Source: Cerrena zonata (lineage: Eukaryota > Basidiomycota > Agaricomycetes > Polyporales > Cerrenaceae). Taken from it: 64,000 nt of DNA. Positions 24,333 to 35,855 of the stretch are shown piece by piece. Location of the stretch: NCBI GenBank assembly GCA_038087015.1, contig JASBNA010000090.1, positions 62,001 through 126,000 on the forward strand. The letters are read 5' to 3'. Both the position numbers and the translations under genes were made by a program. How positions within the stretch are numbered: position 1 is the first letter of the stretch; every line of letters starts with the position of its first letter. The notes under the pieces are model-generated. The model saw only the letters and a list, made by a program, of their open reading frames with translations, searched no databases and was not told the origin of the DNA.

Positions 24333-24815
24333 CACAGCGGGGATTCAGCTCTGACATCACTGATGCCAGGGAAAGAACATCGAGGAAATATCTTATCTGT
24401 TTACATATTGTTCACTAAAAAAGAACATGGGAGAAACATGTAGAATATTTCTATCAATGTTTATTACCCTATTTTTACAATATTTTTGACCAGAGTATAT
24501 GCCTATTTAGGAAAGTGGTGGCATTCCCGAATCATGAAATACCAACCTGAGTGTCCAAATAAGACTCTAAATAGTCACCTGTGTATCACAGTATGCTATG
24601 TAGCATTAATAGTAATGCAAGAAGCAGCTACTTTTCCCTAAATGAATGAACTAAGTGTCTGTTCTCCTAATTAAATATTGTGAGAACATTGAAAGAAAAC
24701 ATTTAGAATATTTTGCACAAAAATCTTTTTAAAAAACATCGTGAGAAACATAATAAATATTTCCTCAATGTTCTTTCCCTGACATCATTGATGCCAGAGC
24801 TGAATCCCCGCTGTG
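24333..24815. mobile_element. 483 bp MITE with TTA target duplication
   Basis: Terminal inverted repeats of about 62 bp with a few mismatches start CACAGCGGGGATTCAGCTCT at 24333 and end AGAGCTGAATCCCCGCTGTG at 24815. The element is flanked by TTA on both sides (24330-24332 and 24816-24818). The TTA duplication and lack of any gene inside fit a non-autonomous PIF/Harbinger-type MITE. The interior is AT-rich, with subrepeats of AGAACAT, AGAAACAT and TAGAATATTT. Confidence 0.8.
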
Positions 24816-24818
24816 TTA

Positions 24819-25462
24819 TCCATCAGCCAGGGGTACACGACACGACGATCCCGATCCATCTTGACTCTTGACACCCAAATTTTAGCAATTGCTTGATTCA
24901 ACGCAATCACAGAGTTGCAGCAGATCGGCGATTCGCCGTCTACGTCGACCACAGACAATTCAGAAAGGCAAGCGTAGTTGCCGTTGCCTCGGTCTCAAAT
25001 CTCAGTCAGTTTCCCAGAATTCGGATGGTAAGAAAGTCCATAATGACCATAAAATCATAGTTGTGGAACAATGGAAAAAGCCTCATGAAAGAAAAACAGA
25101 CAAAAAAGGCTGAAAGCAATGACAATTGACGACGACGGGAACATGCAAACAATGCGGATGATGGGGGATAGTCGAGGGGATGATGAGATGGAGGAGGATG
25201 CGGAAAGAAGCGGAAGGGGGTTGTGAGTGACACAACAGACACACACGTACCAGACACGACTTAAAAGGGAGGGAGGCGGGGGTAAAGAAAAAATCGTAAA
25301 ATGTCAGTCATAAAAGAACAACATTGCGCAAACAAACGACAAAATGGGAAGAAAAAAAAGGGTTGGAAAACAAACAAAGCAGTAGCGAATTTTTTGTACT
25401 TTTAGGGTCCACCACACCACCGCACCACACCAACTCTCAACAACAACTACCACCACACAAAT
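24819..25462. other. intergenic between MITE and G3BP-like gene
   Basis: No supportable gene. Contains purine-rich stretches near 25100-25370. The part next to 25462 should hold the 3' end signals of the minus-strand gene. Confidence 0.45.
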
Positions 25463-27372
25463 CTACTTCGCAGGTCCAGCCCCACGTCCGCGTCCACCTC
25501 CAGGAGCACCCCTCCCCCTAAAGTTCCCACGTCGTTCCCCACCCCCATTAACAGGCGGTCCCCTCGGCGGTGGACGATCCCCACGTTCCTTCCTAGTCTC
25601 TACCGACAACCTCAAATGCCCCTCCTGCGGCGTACCCACCCTGAGACCACCCTCACCACCCATGTTAACAGGAAGTGAAGCGATGATCGCACGACGAGCA
25701 GAGTCTACGGTGTTGAACTCGACGAAAGCGCATGCTTTGCTACGGACGATCTGGATCTCTTTGATGGGTCCGAAGCGTTGGAGTGCACCCTTGACGGCGG
25801 CGTCGGTAACACTCTCGATGACACCCTGTAATTGAGAAAAAAATGTAAATATTGATAATAGCAATGAAAGGAAGGCGGATAGAACGAACCTTGACGAAAC
25901 ATTCAGCGGTGTTGACTGCTGAAGCTGTATGGAACGCCGGTGACTGGTTACCAGTAGGACGAGCGTGAGGCGCAGGCGACGGGGGAGCGGGTGAGCTACT
26001 CGAAGCGGGCACTTCACTGATACCTCTCGACTCTTGAGCAACAGAGCCCCACTTGTTCGAACCAGAAGCAGCCAAGCTAGCCCATGACTTGGGTTTCGGT
26101 GGCGCAGCGGGTTGTGGTGGTGCTTGCTGAGGCTGAGGTGCAGGTGTCGGCTCGGGTTGTTGAGCAGGTTGTGGTTGAGCGGGAGGGGCGGGTGAAGGTG
26201 CGAGGGGTTGGGGAGCGGCGACAGGAGAGACGGGTGGAGGAGAAGCGGTGGCAACGGGCTCAGGAGCAGCAGGAGCAGCGGGTTCAGGTTCAGGCGCTGG
26301 CTCAGTAGCTTGCTCGTGAACACCGTTAGTCTCAGGTTGAGGCTCGGGCTCGGGAACAGATTCCTCCTCTACAGGTGCAGGTGGCGGAGGAGAAGGAGCA
26401 CGAATGGGTTCAGGTTCGGGTTCTACTGGAGGTGGCGGCGCAGGAGTAACAGGAGCAGGGGGAGCGGGCTCTTGAACAACAGGTGCATCCTGAGCTTGCG
26501 AACCCTCAAACTCGCTGGTCTGATCTTCCTCAACAGTCTCTTCCTTCAAGAATCGGAAGATGTCATTGAGGACGAAGTAGCCATTGGGTTGTTCGGCAAG
26601 GAAGAAAGTTTGCACGAATTTACGCCACGGCTCGCCGTTATTCGACATCTCACCAATAACTTGGATGATAATACCACCGTTTGCTGAGGATTGGGCGTCG
26701 ACTGAGTGAATGAAGACTTTGCAATCCTGGAATCCGATCGAAGTGATCTTTTCGTGGATTTCCTAATGATAATGTCAAGGTCAGAAACGTAGATATCTTG
26801 AAGGCAAGGGTGTAATAAATGGAGCAAAAAAACTGATTCGTATCGAGAATGTAGCACATGATGTGAGTGGCACGCGCCACAGACCCAATGTCAATTCAGC
26901 AATTGAGTCAGAAGCTACGTGGAAGGTCTTCTGCACTAATTAGCAGAAGACTCAATGTGAGCTGCGATCCTACTACCAGGTTCGAAAGTGGGAACGGGCC
27001 GCCACTCGAAGGTGATCCTACAAGTCGAGTGCGTTTCCGCTTTGAAATGGTAGAGGCCACGCCCTACAGCCTGACGTGGCTGATCCAAATACGAAGGGTT
27101 CGCGTAGGCTTCAGCAGATGGAGCGCGGCGGAACCGAGGAGTGTTTTTGCCACACGTTGTGAAGAAAAACGCCAACTCACCAGTTGGCCGAAACATGGTT
27201 TACCATCCTCTCCTTCAGTACCGTGAATGAACGTAGATGCTTTGGTGTAGAAGCAGTGTAAACGACCGGGCTGTTTGTTGACAAAAGTGTAGTACTGAGG
27301 AACGAATTGCCATCCGACTTCGGAGGGGTTAACGGCAGAAGTAGTGTTGGTCATGACGAAGCTAGTAGACAT
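25463..27372 (-). CDS. G3BP-like NTF2/RRM RNA-binding protein
   Basis: Cytoplasmic RNA-binding scaffold of the G3BP/Bre5/Nxt3 type; relatives act in stress granules and as cofactors of a Ubp3-type deubiquitinase. Exons: 27372-27181, 26762-25890, 25825-25463. The N-terminal NTF2-like domain starts VGWQFVPQYYTFVNKQP and continues IHEKITSIGFQDCKV and WRKFVQTFFLAEQPNGYFVL. A long Pro/Glu/Ala-rich linker follows, then KSWASLAASGSNKWG. The RRM has RFGPIKEIQIVRSKACAFVE and DSARRAIIAS, and an RGG-type tail (RGNFRGRGAPGGGRGRGAG) ends the protein. The start at 27372 gives MSTSFVMTN; the ATG at 27354 is the alternative. The first intron (about 420 nt) is unusually long and may contain inserted DNA. Confidence 0.93.
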
Positions 27373-28193
27373 GTCAGAGAGTGGTGAATGCAGGGCAAGG
27401 GCGTCGCGTACCGTGGATGTCGAGTGGGAGGACCGAGGGTGCTGGTGGCCAAGAGAGGCGAGTTGGTCGTCGTAAGAAACAAAGTTGCTGGCCTTTCCTC
27501 TGACGCGCACTGACGACGAGCACTTTTTCGGCGCTACACTCAACGCTGACAAAGACCCGGTTCTACCACCTTCCAAATCCGCCTCACCTTCTTCTACCCT
27601 ATGCACTCACTGACCAATAACTATTAGTATATACAATCGAGCAGGAGTCGAAGAATGGTATCGTAAATTCAAAGACACAGACTTAGAATAATCTCATCAC
27701 GACTAACAGTCCCACAAGTGGAACTATAGAGAACTACCTCTTGTACAGTGTCACGGTACAGAGCTCATCCCTTCGCAAGTTCAAAACCATCCCTCGAGTA
27801 CCCACATAACAATCATTACCTCCGCGTTTGTCAAATGACTCGCCATTCGATAGGCATTCTGGTCCCTGAATAGACCAACCCTGTAGTGTACATTCATGTT
27901 TGTAAATAACGAAGGTGCATGACTATCTTTTTCGTAATCTCCAGGGTGATTAACAAATCTAACGAAAGCCGATCTCGACAAGGTTTCCGATATCATATTC
28001 GGATCAGATCGTACATAATATCAGAAACAGTTCTCGCCTATTCTCGCGCGGACATCCCCAAGCTGCAACACTTATTATTTAGGTCTCCGACATCTTGCCA
28101 GCGCATGCGTTAATCTCTTCATTTACTATCCATCCTATTGTTGCATGTTCTCAATCAACAAAGTGCACAACTCAGACTTCACTGATACCCCAC
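27373..28193. other. intergenic, nothing firm seen
   Basis: Holds the G3BP-like gene promoter and the 5' flank of the YGYC copy at 28194. Open frames at 27781-28113 overlap on both strands and show no domain. Confidence 0.45.
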
Positions 28194-29028
28194 ATGTCCA
28201 TTATGTACGTGTGCTCGTTATTCGTTTCTAATCAACGAAACCATGGGCTGACTTTCGTCCCATCATGAACCACATCTGATTATTTACTAACAGATCCGAG
28301 CCACGAGCAGAGGAGAACGAGATAAAAAGTGCTACGTCTAACGAGACAACCCAAGTGACTCGGAAACGGAAACGGAAACGGGCAGATCCCTATACAAGAT
28401 TACGAGAGTTACCTCCGCTAATGACTGACGATCGCAGAGTGCGAAAGTGTATCTTTGGGTATTGCGTCTCCGGTAGTTGGCTACTCGACTTCAGGAAATA
28501 CAACGGAGGTGACAGCGCTCGCGATCCGCTCTCGTTTGCCTGTTATACCATCGGTACATGTAATTCTCCCAATGGAGGATACGCTACGACAGCCCCGGTC
28601 GACCAAATATACACTGGCATCATACCCGACGAGGAGACAGGAGAGCTAGTATCTGTGATTCGACCCTTTGTGAAAACAACACACATGTCCGCAACTGTGC
28701 TCGGTCTGTGGAGCAATATGTGTCTTCTCAGGGCGACCTCAGTGTTGAAAGACGGGCATGCGGAGTTTCTGATGGACAAAATGAAGATGAAGGCGAAACC
28801 CCAATGGTACTGGTGTCGTAAAGCTCATGGTATGCCGATTTGTCCACAGCCATGGACTCCTGGCCCGGGTGGGAAGATAGTCAAACGATGGCCCCATGAG
28901 ATTGTCGATAATCCAGGTAAGAATCCTTGTTTTTCTTTGCATTCATCTTCAGTATACTTATCTTTATATTCACAGTAAATCCTCCGAGAATCAGTATGAA
29001 ACGAGTGTGGAGGGTGTTGAATAGTTAG
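28194..29028 (+). CDS. YGYC-family protein, copy 6 (uncharacterised)
   Basis: Model: short first exon 28194-28204 (ATG TCC ATT AT), intron to 28293 ending TACTAACAG, exon 28294-28915, intron to a TTCACAG acceptor, last exon to stop 29028. The join gives MSIISEPRAEENEIKSATS, then a basic RKRKRKRAD, RRVRKCIFGYCVSGSWLLDF, DQIYTGIIPDEETGELVSV, GHAEFLMDKMKMKAKPQWYW and PQPWTPGPGGKIVKRWPHEI. The last exon adds a short basic end (ISMKRVWRVLNS). The closest paralogue is the copy at 30717-31456. No signal peptide or membrane segment is seen; the basic run could be a nuclear signal, by inference only. Confidence 0.7.
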
Positions 29029-29737
29029 CCTTTCATTCGTCCGGGTTTGTCCCCCAAAGACGATCGTGTATGCTGTGAATCGACTGAATTCACTCACTTG
29101 GAAAATAAGTGATATTGCTGTTATCATTGGGTACTCAATATTAAGTGTCAACAGACCTATTAAGTCGCGTTGAATGGACTATCGAGACTAGCATAAGAAT
29201 CCGAAGTTACTGAATGGCTGCCAGTTCACATTCGAATGCAAGTCAATATTCTAAGAGTCTCGGCGGTGTACATGCACTTTGTCACGTCGCGTAACAGGTC
29301 ACGAGACCGTGACAAATTGGAAGTATCGAAAAAATAACATGAACGTTCGAACTTGAAGCAAGAACATAACCATATGTACCTGTATAGCATATCGAAGTCA
29401 ATCTAGACTTGCAACTTACAACATGCCCCCCTTCACACCGATTTCTGACTAGAGTATGATACTAGTCTTCTCGAACCCGCAATTTGTTTTCGTCACCGTC
29501 GTCATTGCTTGGGCTCGCTTCCAACCTCTAGTGCTTCGAGTGACTCGGAAGACAGTTGTATAGATGCTCTGCTCAACACAATGATATAATCCTTTGATTG
29601 GTATGTACCTAGATCCCTGAGGATACAGTCGAGACATGTAAGTAATACATGACTAAGTAAAGACACGAGTCTCCCTTATGGTATATTATGTACACACAGA
29701 ACAGCGATATTTCGACTCGGACCCACCACCATAGTGC
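29029..29737. other. spacer; 5' flank shared with the minus-strand block
   Basis: The part 29250-29710 aligns with 19990-20380 in inverse orientation, as described for that region. No gene supported. A TATATTATGTACACACAG core at about 29683 resembles the upstream DNA of copies 1 and 2. Confidence 0.5.
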
Positions 29738-29770
29738 TTGAGGATGTTAAAAACCATCTACTGTGCTAGA

Positions 29771-30665
29771 ATGTTTGTCGTCATTTCCTCCTCTGTATCC
29801 TATTCCCAATTAACATGTTTCTCAGGTCGTCCAACCCAGAAGTCACCACCAGCAAGCGCACACAGTCGGACACGTCTCCAGTGCCTTCCGAAGAGAGGCA
29901 CCCTCTATGTCCACCCTTGCGATGTGACAATAAACTAACCTATCCGATGATCTATGGCTACTGTGTCGCAGAGACTTGGGCCAGGCAATATGGCGACATG
30001 TTCTATAACACGCAAAATTCAACTACAAGCATGGGGCATGTTTGTACTGATCTGATAAGAAAAACAGGCCATTGTGGAGTGAGTCTATTCGCTGTGGTCC
30101 CCGCCTCTCATGTCTATACACACATGGTCCCGACGGACGACGGTGGCTATGTATCTGTGATCCCAGAATCATGCCGTAACTCTCAAGACTATTGTCGTGC
30201 AACAGTATGTGGAGTAGGGAATAACTGGGATTATAAGAATGCTAAGAAGGCATTCGAACCTGAACACCCGGAGAAGTTGAGGAGAGCACTATACATGCCT
30301 GAGGGCTCGGAACCGCAATGGTTCTGGTTGACTACCAAACGCAGCGTACCCCAGCCGTGGACACGTCAACCGACGAGTAAGGTTGTTGTGAGGAAGGTTG
30401 TGACTCAGAAGGGATACAGGAAACTCGAGCCTGAGCCAATGTTCGATCTTGTGGATGATCCAAGGGTAAGACTTTTGTTCAATATGTAATCGTCCTCACT
30501 AAGCTTGAATTTCTGTAGGATATTCGTCCTCCCGAACCGGAGGCAAACAGTATTGGTGATGATTGGGTGATAGTTGAGAATGAAGGTCACTCAAACCCAA
30601 TATTATCGACGTCTGGTGCATCGGTTGCGGACCTAGATAATGTATCTAATGTGTGCGTCTGCTAA
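29771..30665 (+). CDS. YGYC-family protein, copy 7 (uncharacterised)
   Basis: Exons: AT at 29771-29772, 29826-30465, 30519-30665, total 789 nt and 262 residues in frame. Splicing forms the start codon AT^G and gives MSSNPEVTTSKRTQSD, then HPLCPPLRCDNKLTYPMIYG, YCVAETWARQYG, VYTHMVPTDDGGYVSV, EPQWFWLTTKRSVPQPWTRQ and a Lys/Arg-rich stretch before VDDPR. The last exon reads DIRPPEPEANSIGDDWVIVE. An in-frame ATG at 29738 in the same first exon is an alternative start (MRMLKTIYCAR). This copy keeps the CAG that is mutated to TAG in its inverted duplicate at 19142-19963. The stop lies 52 nt before the ATG of the next copy. Confidence 0.75.
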
Positions 30666-30716
30666 ATGCTCAGTCCCAAATTACGATGATAACATTCCCT
30701 TCACGAATCACCACTG

Positions 30717-31456
30717 ATGTACTTTTATACTAATAGGTCGCAAGAAGAGCAGAACGAAAACTTGGGTGCCTGCCTTGCTATGAGTACACCCATCTATAGA
30801 ATGCCAGCCGAAGGGGACGAGGAGCTAGTACCTCCCAGTGTACAAGCCGATCGCAGAGTGCAGAAATGCGCTTTTGGATATTGTGTCACCAGCACTTGGC
30901 TCACAGACTACGTAAAATACTTTGGAGGCGATAGAACTGGGATAATATCGCCAATCGAGATCGTAAGTATAGATATCGGCGCAGTTTCATTCCCCAGAAG
31001 AGGACGACGTGCGACAGTCCCAACTGACCAGGTGTACACACGCATCATACCTGACGAGGAGAAGCCGGGGAAATTTGTCTCGGTGGTTGTGCCCCGGGTG
31101 AAAGCAAAGTACACATATGCCGATGTGATTTGCGTATACAGCAATCTCTACTATTTTATGGCGATACAAGCATTGGAGCCCGGGCATGCGGAGCTTCTGA
31201 AACGTATGCTAAAGATGAAGGCGGAGCCGCAGTGGTACTGGTGCCAGATGGAAGATGGTATGCCGATCTGTCCACAGCCGTGGACTCCTGGGCCGGGAGG
31301 GAAGATAGTCAAACGACGTCCCCATGAGATTATTGATAATCAAAAGGTGAGCTCTTCGTGTATTTTTGCATTCGTATTCGGTATACTTATCGTCGCTCCA
31401 ATTTCAAATCATATGCACAGTACAGCGATGAGCGGGATCAAGAGGAACTTGAATAG
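30717..31456 (+). CDS. YGYC-family protein, copy 8 (uncharacterised)
   Basis: ATG at 30717 opens a frame MYFYTNRSQEEQNENLG. The TACTAATAG at 30728-30736 looks like an intron end placed as in the paralogues, so the true start may lie in an upstream exon, possibly AT^G at 30649-30650. Another ATG is at 30780. The core reads RRVQKCAFGYCVTSTWLTDY, DQVYTRIIPDEEKPG, EPGHAELLKRMLKMKAEPQW, then PQPWTPGPGGKIVKRRPHEI. Main exon ends 31346; the last exon 31421-31456 adds YSDERDQEELE. It lies 50 bp from copy 7, and the same pair, decayed, occurs at 19 kb. Function unknown. Confidence 0.7.
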
Positions 31457-31735
31457 TTAATCTTTCTTTCAAATGCGTCCATTGAAGACGACTGTGTATG
31501 CTGTAAATCTGCTGAATTCATTAACTTGGAGGAATGACGGTAGGAATAACATTGTTATTATCGCTGAGTGCTCGCAGACCTATTAAATAAATACTCAGTA
31601 CTGTTGGGATAAATTTCAAACAACATGTAAATAATAGGAAGCTACATTCTGGGACAAATTCAGAGGGAAGTCGGAATGACTGGACGCGACGAACAAATGA
31701 AGAGTAATAATACAGAAATATAGAAACTCAGAAGC

Positions 31736-33733
31736 TCATGCACTACTACCCACCGCACTCGCCATAGCACCCATTAACCAACGTAATATCAATAGCAGGT
31801 GTAATACATTGTGCTCGATGGAAATCATTCGACCATTTTCGAGCAATCCTAACGGTAAGCCAGAAAGCCAGGTGAGAGCATCGAGTAACGGCCAAAGATG
31901 TGTTAAACGTCGTAGACGGAAGACAATGACCAATACCGCAGCCAACACACTGGTGATCAATGTCGAGTAAATCGCAACTCGTTTGGGAAACTCGCTACGA
32001 GTAGACCAGAGGTTTTCCTGCAATTGTTGGTTCACTACCATGAGTAAAACCAAGCATGTCCCAAGTAGGGTAAGTCCGGCAGCGGTATATACCACCCACG
32101 GACGACATGGTACAAATGGTGAAAACCCTAATGCGTCTCTGGTCTGCCTTTGGAATATCGTTCCAAATGTCGCCCCGACCAGTCCAACCATGTTGAGAAG
32201 AAAACCTGGTCGCAACTTCCCCTCATTCGGACAGGTTTTGTCCATTGTAGTAATGACCATAATTCGGGAGTGATCGTTAGGAACGCGCATCTTGAACCCA
32301 GGTTCGGATGAATGTTGCGTCCGTCCTAAATAGAGGGTGTGAAAGTCGGGAAGCTTTCCAGCGAAGAGACTGTTTGCGAGAGCGACACTTGTCCAAATGC
32401 CTGCAGAAGTACCAACCGCCAGGAAGTAGCATACCAATATCTGGCCTATAAGGCCTGTGAGAAGGAATGGTATTGCAGGTCCCCGTGATAAGCCTCCGCT
32501 GTACACAACATCATCAAAATTCCCGGTTTCGATGACTTTATGAGTCTCCAGCTCTTGTAGGATGGTATATACTCGCTCCTTGTATGAATCATCAATAGGG
32601 ATGTCCAATAGCGATCGTCTCCCAGAAAGGTTTTGAAACGTTGTTCTACCGCTATCTAGGAAGACACCCCCGAGAATGGCAATCCATAGTGTTTGGCCAA
32701 CACTGATATGAGCCACTTGTCCTGGTGGACACTCAGGTGGTTGTGTTTTCAGGTATTTGACCACCCGGTAATATGCACCTGCAAGCTCTACAAGGGAAGC
32801 TGACACCGAGTGCTTTCTGGGCGCATAGGAATGGATGTCAATGTGACAAATGGGCTCGTTGGAGGTGAGGAAACGATCGAGATGGAAAGTGCAGGATGGA
32901 TTGGGATTGTTTTCGGGATGACAATCAAATTTGGCAAAGCGACGTAAGACACTCTGAGAGGTCGGTCGCCTAATGATGTTGGCCGCGACAATAGGGATGG
33001 CTTCCTCAACACTGGATACGTCAAAGACACATGTGGCCTCGCTTCCCTTGGTGGAGAAAATACAAGCATTTTTGTGCAATATTTGCACAGTCCATTCACG
33101 GAAGACGTGGTAGTCTATAGCAGCGAAGAATAATAGATCCTGTACGTTGGGTAGGGGATATTTGTTCTTTTCGCTACCAGGAGATGGCGTAGTTGAGGAG
33201 GATAGAGTAGAAGGTGAGACCGGTAATGTGAAACGTAAGGGTGGAGATACAATAGGCTCCAAAAAGCCCCAAGCATTGATCTTCCAAAGTGAAGAATCGA
33301 TATCGAATGTTGGATGTGCATAGTTAACACATGGTATAACCTCGAGAGCCCTCTGCAAGCAGTTTTTGCGTGCTTCTGAAGTGACGTCGTCTGCTCGAAT
33401 CCAAAAAGTGGAGATTCCCGTTGCGGTGCGTATGCCAGAAACATAATGACATGAAGGTGCCACCCAACAGACCTTTTGCATGATCGGAAGCGAGAACAAA
33501 GGAAGTCCCCTCCCAATAAGCAGTCCTGTGGTGGGCTCTATGTTCCACAGGTCATCGGGGGATGTACCTAAAGCTGCGTAGAGGATAGTGGCAAGGAGGA
33601 GTAGGCCAGACGGCCAGGAAACGATGTCGTTAACTGGGGCTTGCGCTGATACAATGACTGTATACAACATCAACAAAAGGAGTGAACTGACTACGATATT
33701 TGTCGCTCGTCCGGGACCATGGAAGAAAGCCAT
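31736..33733 (-). CDS. Multi-pass membrane protein, uncharacterised
   Basis: A 665-residue single-exon frame starting MAFFHGPGRATNIVVSSLLL. The N-terminal hydrophobic stretch (VVSSLLLLMLYTVIVS) could be a signal anchor and is followed by a second one (LLLLATILYAAL). A long soluble part then contains many Cys residues (for example CWVAPSCHYV, CLQRALEVIPC, ECPPGQVAHIS). The C-terminal third has several helices: FLLTGLIGQILVCYFLAVG, VVYTAAGLTLLGTCLVLLMV, and VLAAVLVIVFRLRR. I do not recognise the family; the layout resembles other uncharacterised fungal membrane proteins. It is intron-free, unlike its neighbours. A broken copy of its 3' end occurs at 37195-37510, beside YGYC copy 9, so gene and YGYC family seem to move or duplicate together. 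Confidence 0.75.
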   Translation of the reverse strand: MAFFHGPGRATNIVVSSLLLLMLYTVIVSAQAPVNDIVSWPSGLLLLATILYAALGTSPDDLWNIEPTTGLLIGRGLPLFSLPIMQKVCWVAPSCHYVSGIRTATGISTFWIRADDVTSEARKNCLQRALEVIPCVNYAHPTFDIDSSLWKINAWGFLEPIVSPPLRFTLPVSPSTLSSSTTPSPGSEKNKYPLPNVQDLLFFAAIDYHVFREWTVQILHKNACIFSTKGSEATCVFDVSSVEEAIPIVAANIIRRPTSQSVLRRFAKFDCHPENNPNPSCTFHLDRFLTSNEPICHIDIHSYAPRKHSVSASLVELAGAYYRVVKYLKTQPPECPPGQVAHISVGQTLWIAILGGVFLDSGRTTFQNLSGRRSLLDIPIDDSYKERVYTILQELETHKVIETGNFDDVVYSGGLSRGPAIPFLLTGLIGQILVCYFLAVGTSAGIWTSVALANSLFAGKLPDFHTLYLGRTQHSSEPGFKMRVPNDHSRIMVITTMDKTCPNEGKLRPGFLLNMVGLVGATFGTIFQRQTRDALGFSPFVPCRPWVVYTAAGLTLLGTCLVLLMVVNQQLQENLWSTRSEFPKRVAIYSTLITSVLAAVLVIVFRLRRLTHLWPLLDALTWLSGLPLGLLENGRMISIEHNVLHLLLILRWLMGAMASAVGSSA

Positions 33734-34314
33734 CTAAGCAAAGACTTGCTGCGCAGACGGTGCATTGTGGCATGCCTCTTCTTATTATATAAACACAACG
33801 CCGAGAGACTAATTCTGAATGATTCCGCTGAAGGTTTAACGGTCACTGCAGGAAAGATGAAATGTGAGCGAGGCACAAGAGTTAACGAAACCTTGTACAA
33901 TGGAAATAAGTCATGAGGTGGCATAACACTATTACATCGTGAGATCGGTCGGAGTGCTAGTGAGTTAATGAGTACATAGCAAGACCAAAAAAGCAGAAGG
34001 TTTGAGTTTAGCATGGCATGTCAACGGATGATGCAAATCCAATTTGTCTCACCTTGCCATAAATGATTATCATTTCGAATGGGTTTCCTCCGTGCATATC
34101 CCTTTGTTTTCAATGGGTTGCTTGAATGAGCTAGGAGGCTTCTACTAGTATCATGATTGCAGAAAAATTGATTTTTGCTAATGAGCCAGGAGAACGTGTG
34201 TTCGACATGACCGTGCTTAAGGCTGTTCTGTGGTTGGATGACACCTAAGTGAACTCTATACGGATCTCCGCGATAAGGACTGCACCTTGAAATACACACA
34301 GCAAGAACTCTCCC
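33734..34314. other. intergenic between membrane protein gene and palindrome
   Basis: Upstream region of the membrane protein gene. Short frames only; no recognisable feature. Confidence 0.4.
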
Positions 34315-35575
34315 CACTGGGTATAACCCAGTACTTTTACTCAGAAAAAAATGTAGGTAAATTTATGTAAAGATGTTTAAACTGTCACACACTTTATGTA
34401 ATTAAAAAATGAAATAAGATTCAAACATTGTACTCAATCTTCTGAGCACCAAGACTGTTGAAAAACTCAAACATCATTTATGTCTTTTTCCCAACATCAT
34501 AACCTGAATTAGAATCCCATTTTGTAATTTACAAAAGTGTATAAAAAACACATATTTCATTTTTGATTTATTTTTTGTGGCCTTAAAATTCTAGACAAAA
34601 TTCAAACTCTTGTTTTATAATTTAGACAGTAAGATTTCTTCTAAAAAGTCAGAGTTTTCTTAGCACTTGTCAGGTCTAAAGATTCTAGACAATGTTTAAA
34701 ACTTTGTGCAATTTTTCATCACTCAAAATTTTGATTCTTTAGCCTATTTTTTTGGAGTAAAATATGTCCCTAATTGCAGACTTTTTACAGAGATATTTGA
34801 TTAAATCCATATAACATTTGTTCCTCAAAAGATTTCTACAAAAAGACAGCATTTGGTCACACAATTTCTGCAAGATTTTGCTTTGCAACTATTTTTGAGT
34901 TTTGTCCAACAAAAAATCCTTGACTGACTGACCAGCTGACCAACTGACTGATAGACTGACAGTCAGTCAAGGATTTTTTGTTGGACAAAACTCAAAAATA
35001 GTTGCAAAGCAAAATCTTGCAGAAATTGTGTGACCAAATGCTGTCTTTTTGTAGAAATCTTTTGAGGAACAAATGTTATATGGATTTAATCAAATATCTC
35101 TGTAAAAAGTCTGCAATTAGGGACATATTTTACTCCAAAAAAATAGGCTAAAGAATCAAAATTTTGAGTGATGAAAAATTGCACAAAGTTTTAAACATTG
35201 TCTAGAATCTTTAGACCTGACAAGTGCTAAGAAAACTCTGACTTTTTAGAAGAAATCTTACTGTCTAAATTATAAAACAAGAGTTTGAATTTTGTCTAGA
35301 ATTTTAAGGCCACAAAAAATAAATCAAAAATGAAATATGTGTTTTTTATACACTTTTGTAAATTACAAAATGGGATTCTAATTCAGGTTATGATGTTGGG
35401 AAAAAGACATAAATGATGTTTGAGTTTTTCAACAGTCTTGGTGCTCAGAAGATTGAGTACAATGTTTGAATCTTATTTCATTTTTTAATTACATAAAGTG
35501 TGTGACAGTTTAAACATCTTTACATAAATTTACCTACATTTTTTTCTGAGTAAAAGTACTGGGTTATACCCAGTG
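34315..35575. mobile_element. 1.24 kb perfect palindrome (foldback element)
   Basis: Two arms of equal length, 34315-34930 and 34960-35575 (616 bp each), read as reverse complements of each other without any difference I could find. They are separated by a 29 bp spacer of TGAC-like repeats. The DNA is strongly AT-rich and has no open frame. If the element is taken as 34324-35566 (TAACCCAGTACTTTT to AAAAGTACTGGGTTA), it is flanked by TA on each side. The empty site would then be CACTGGGTACCCAGTG, itself a perfect palindrome. That fits a foldback or Tc1/mariner-like non-autonomous element, though palindromic flanks leave the exact ends ambiguous. Transcripts across it would form a long hairpin. 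Confidence 0.85.
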
Positions 35576-35855
35576 CCCGAAGGAGTTGCTACGGATATAG
35601 CGCGCGATCCGAGCCGAGCGTAGTCCATTCTACAGTCCGAGGTCGGATGATTGATAATAAGTACAAAGGGAAGATGAAAAATTTGTCTATCTGTCTCTTC
35701 GAAAGATTGGTGAGGCAAGCATAAGCAGTACTCGTTGGCAACGCCACACAAGATGACGCTGTGATTATGACGCGGACGGACGACAGGCATCAAAATCATT
35801 TATGAGAAAATCAAATTCAGTCACTGCTTACTACCATATGTATAAAGCTTAAAGA

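Noticed and set aside
25740..26648. Frame beginning MSNNGEPWRKFVQ as a separate gene
   Set aside because: It is the middle exon of the G3BP-like gene; the NTF2 domain continues upstream across the long intron.
26084..26687. Plus-strand frames rich in Val, Arg and Gly
   Set aside because: Shadows of the Pro/Glu/Ala-rich linker of the G3BP-like gene.
26960..27000. GGTTCGAAA word resembling a tRNA T loop
   Set aside because: No acceptor, D or anticodon stems around it on either strand.
34315..35575. Palindrome as a CRISPR array or rDNA spacer
   Set aside because: There are only two inverted arms and no spaced direct repeats; the context is a eukaryotic nuclear genome.
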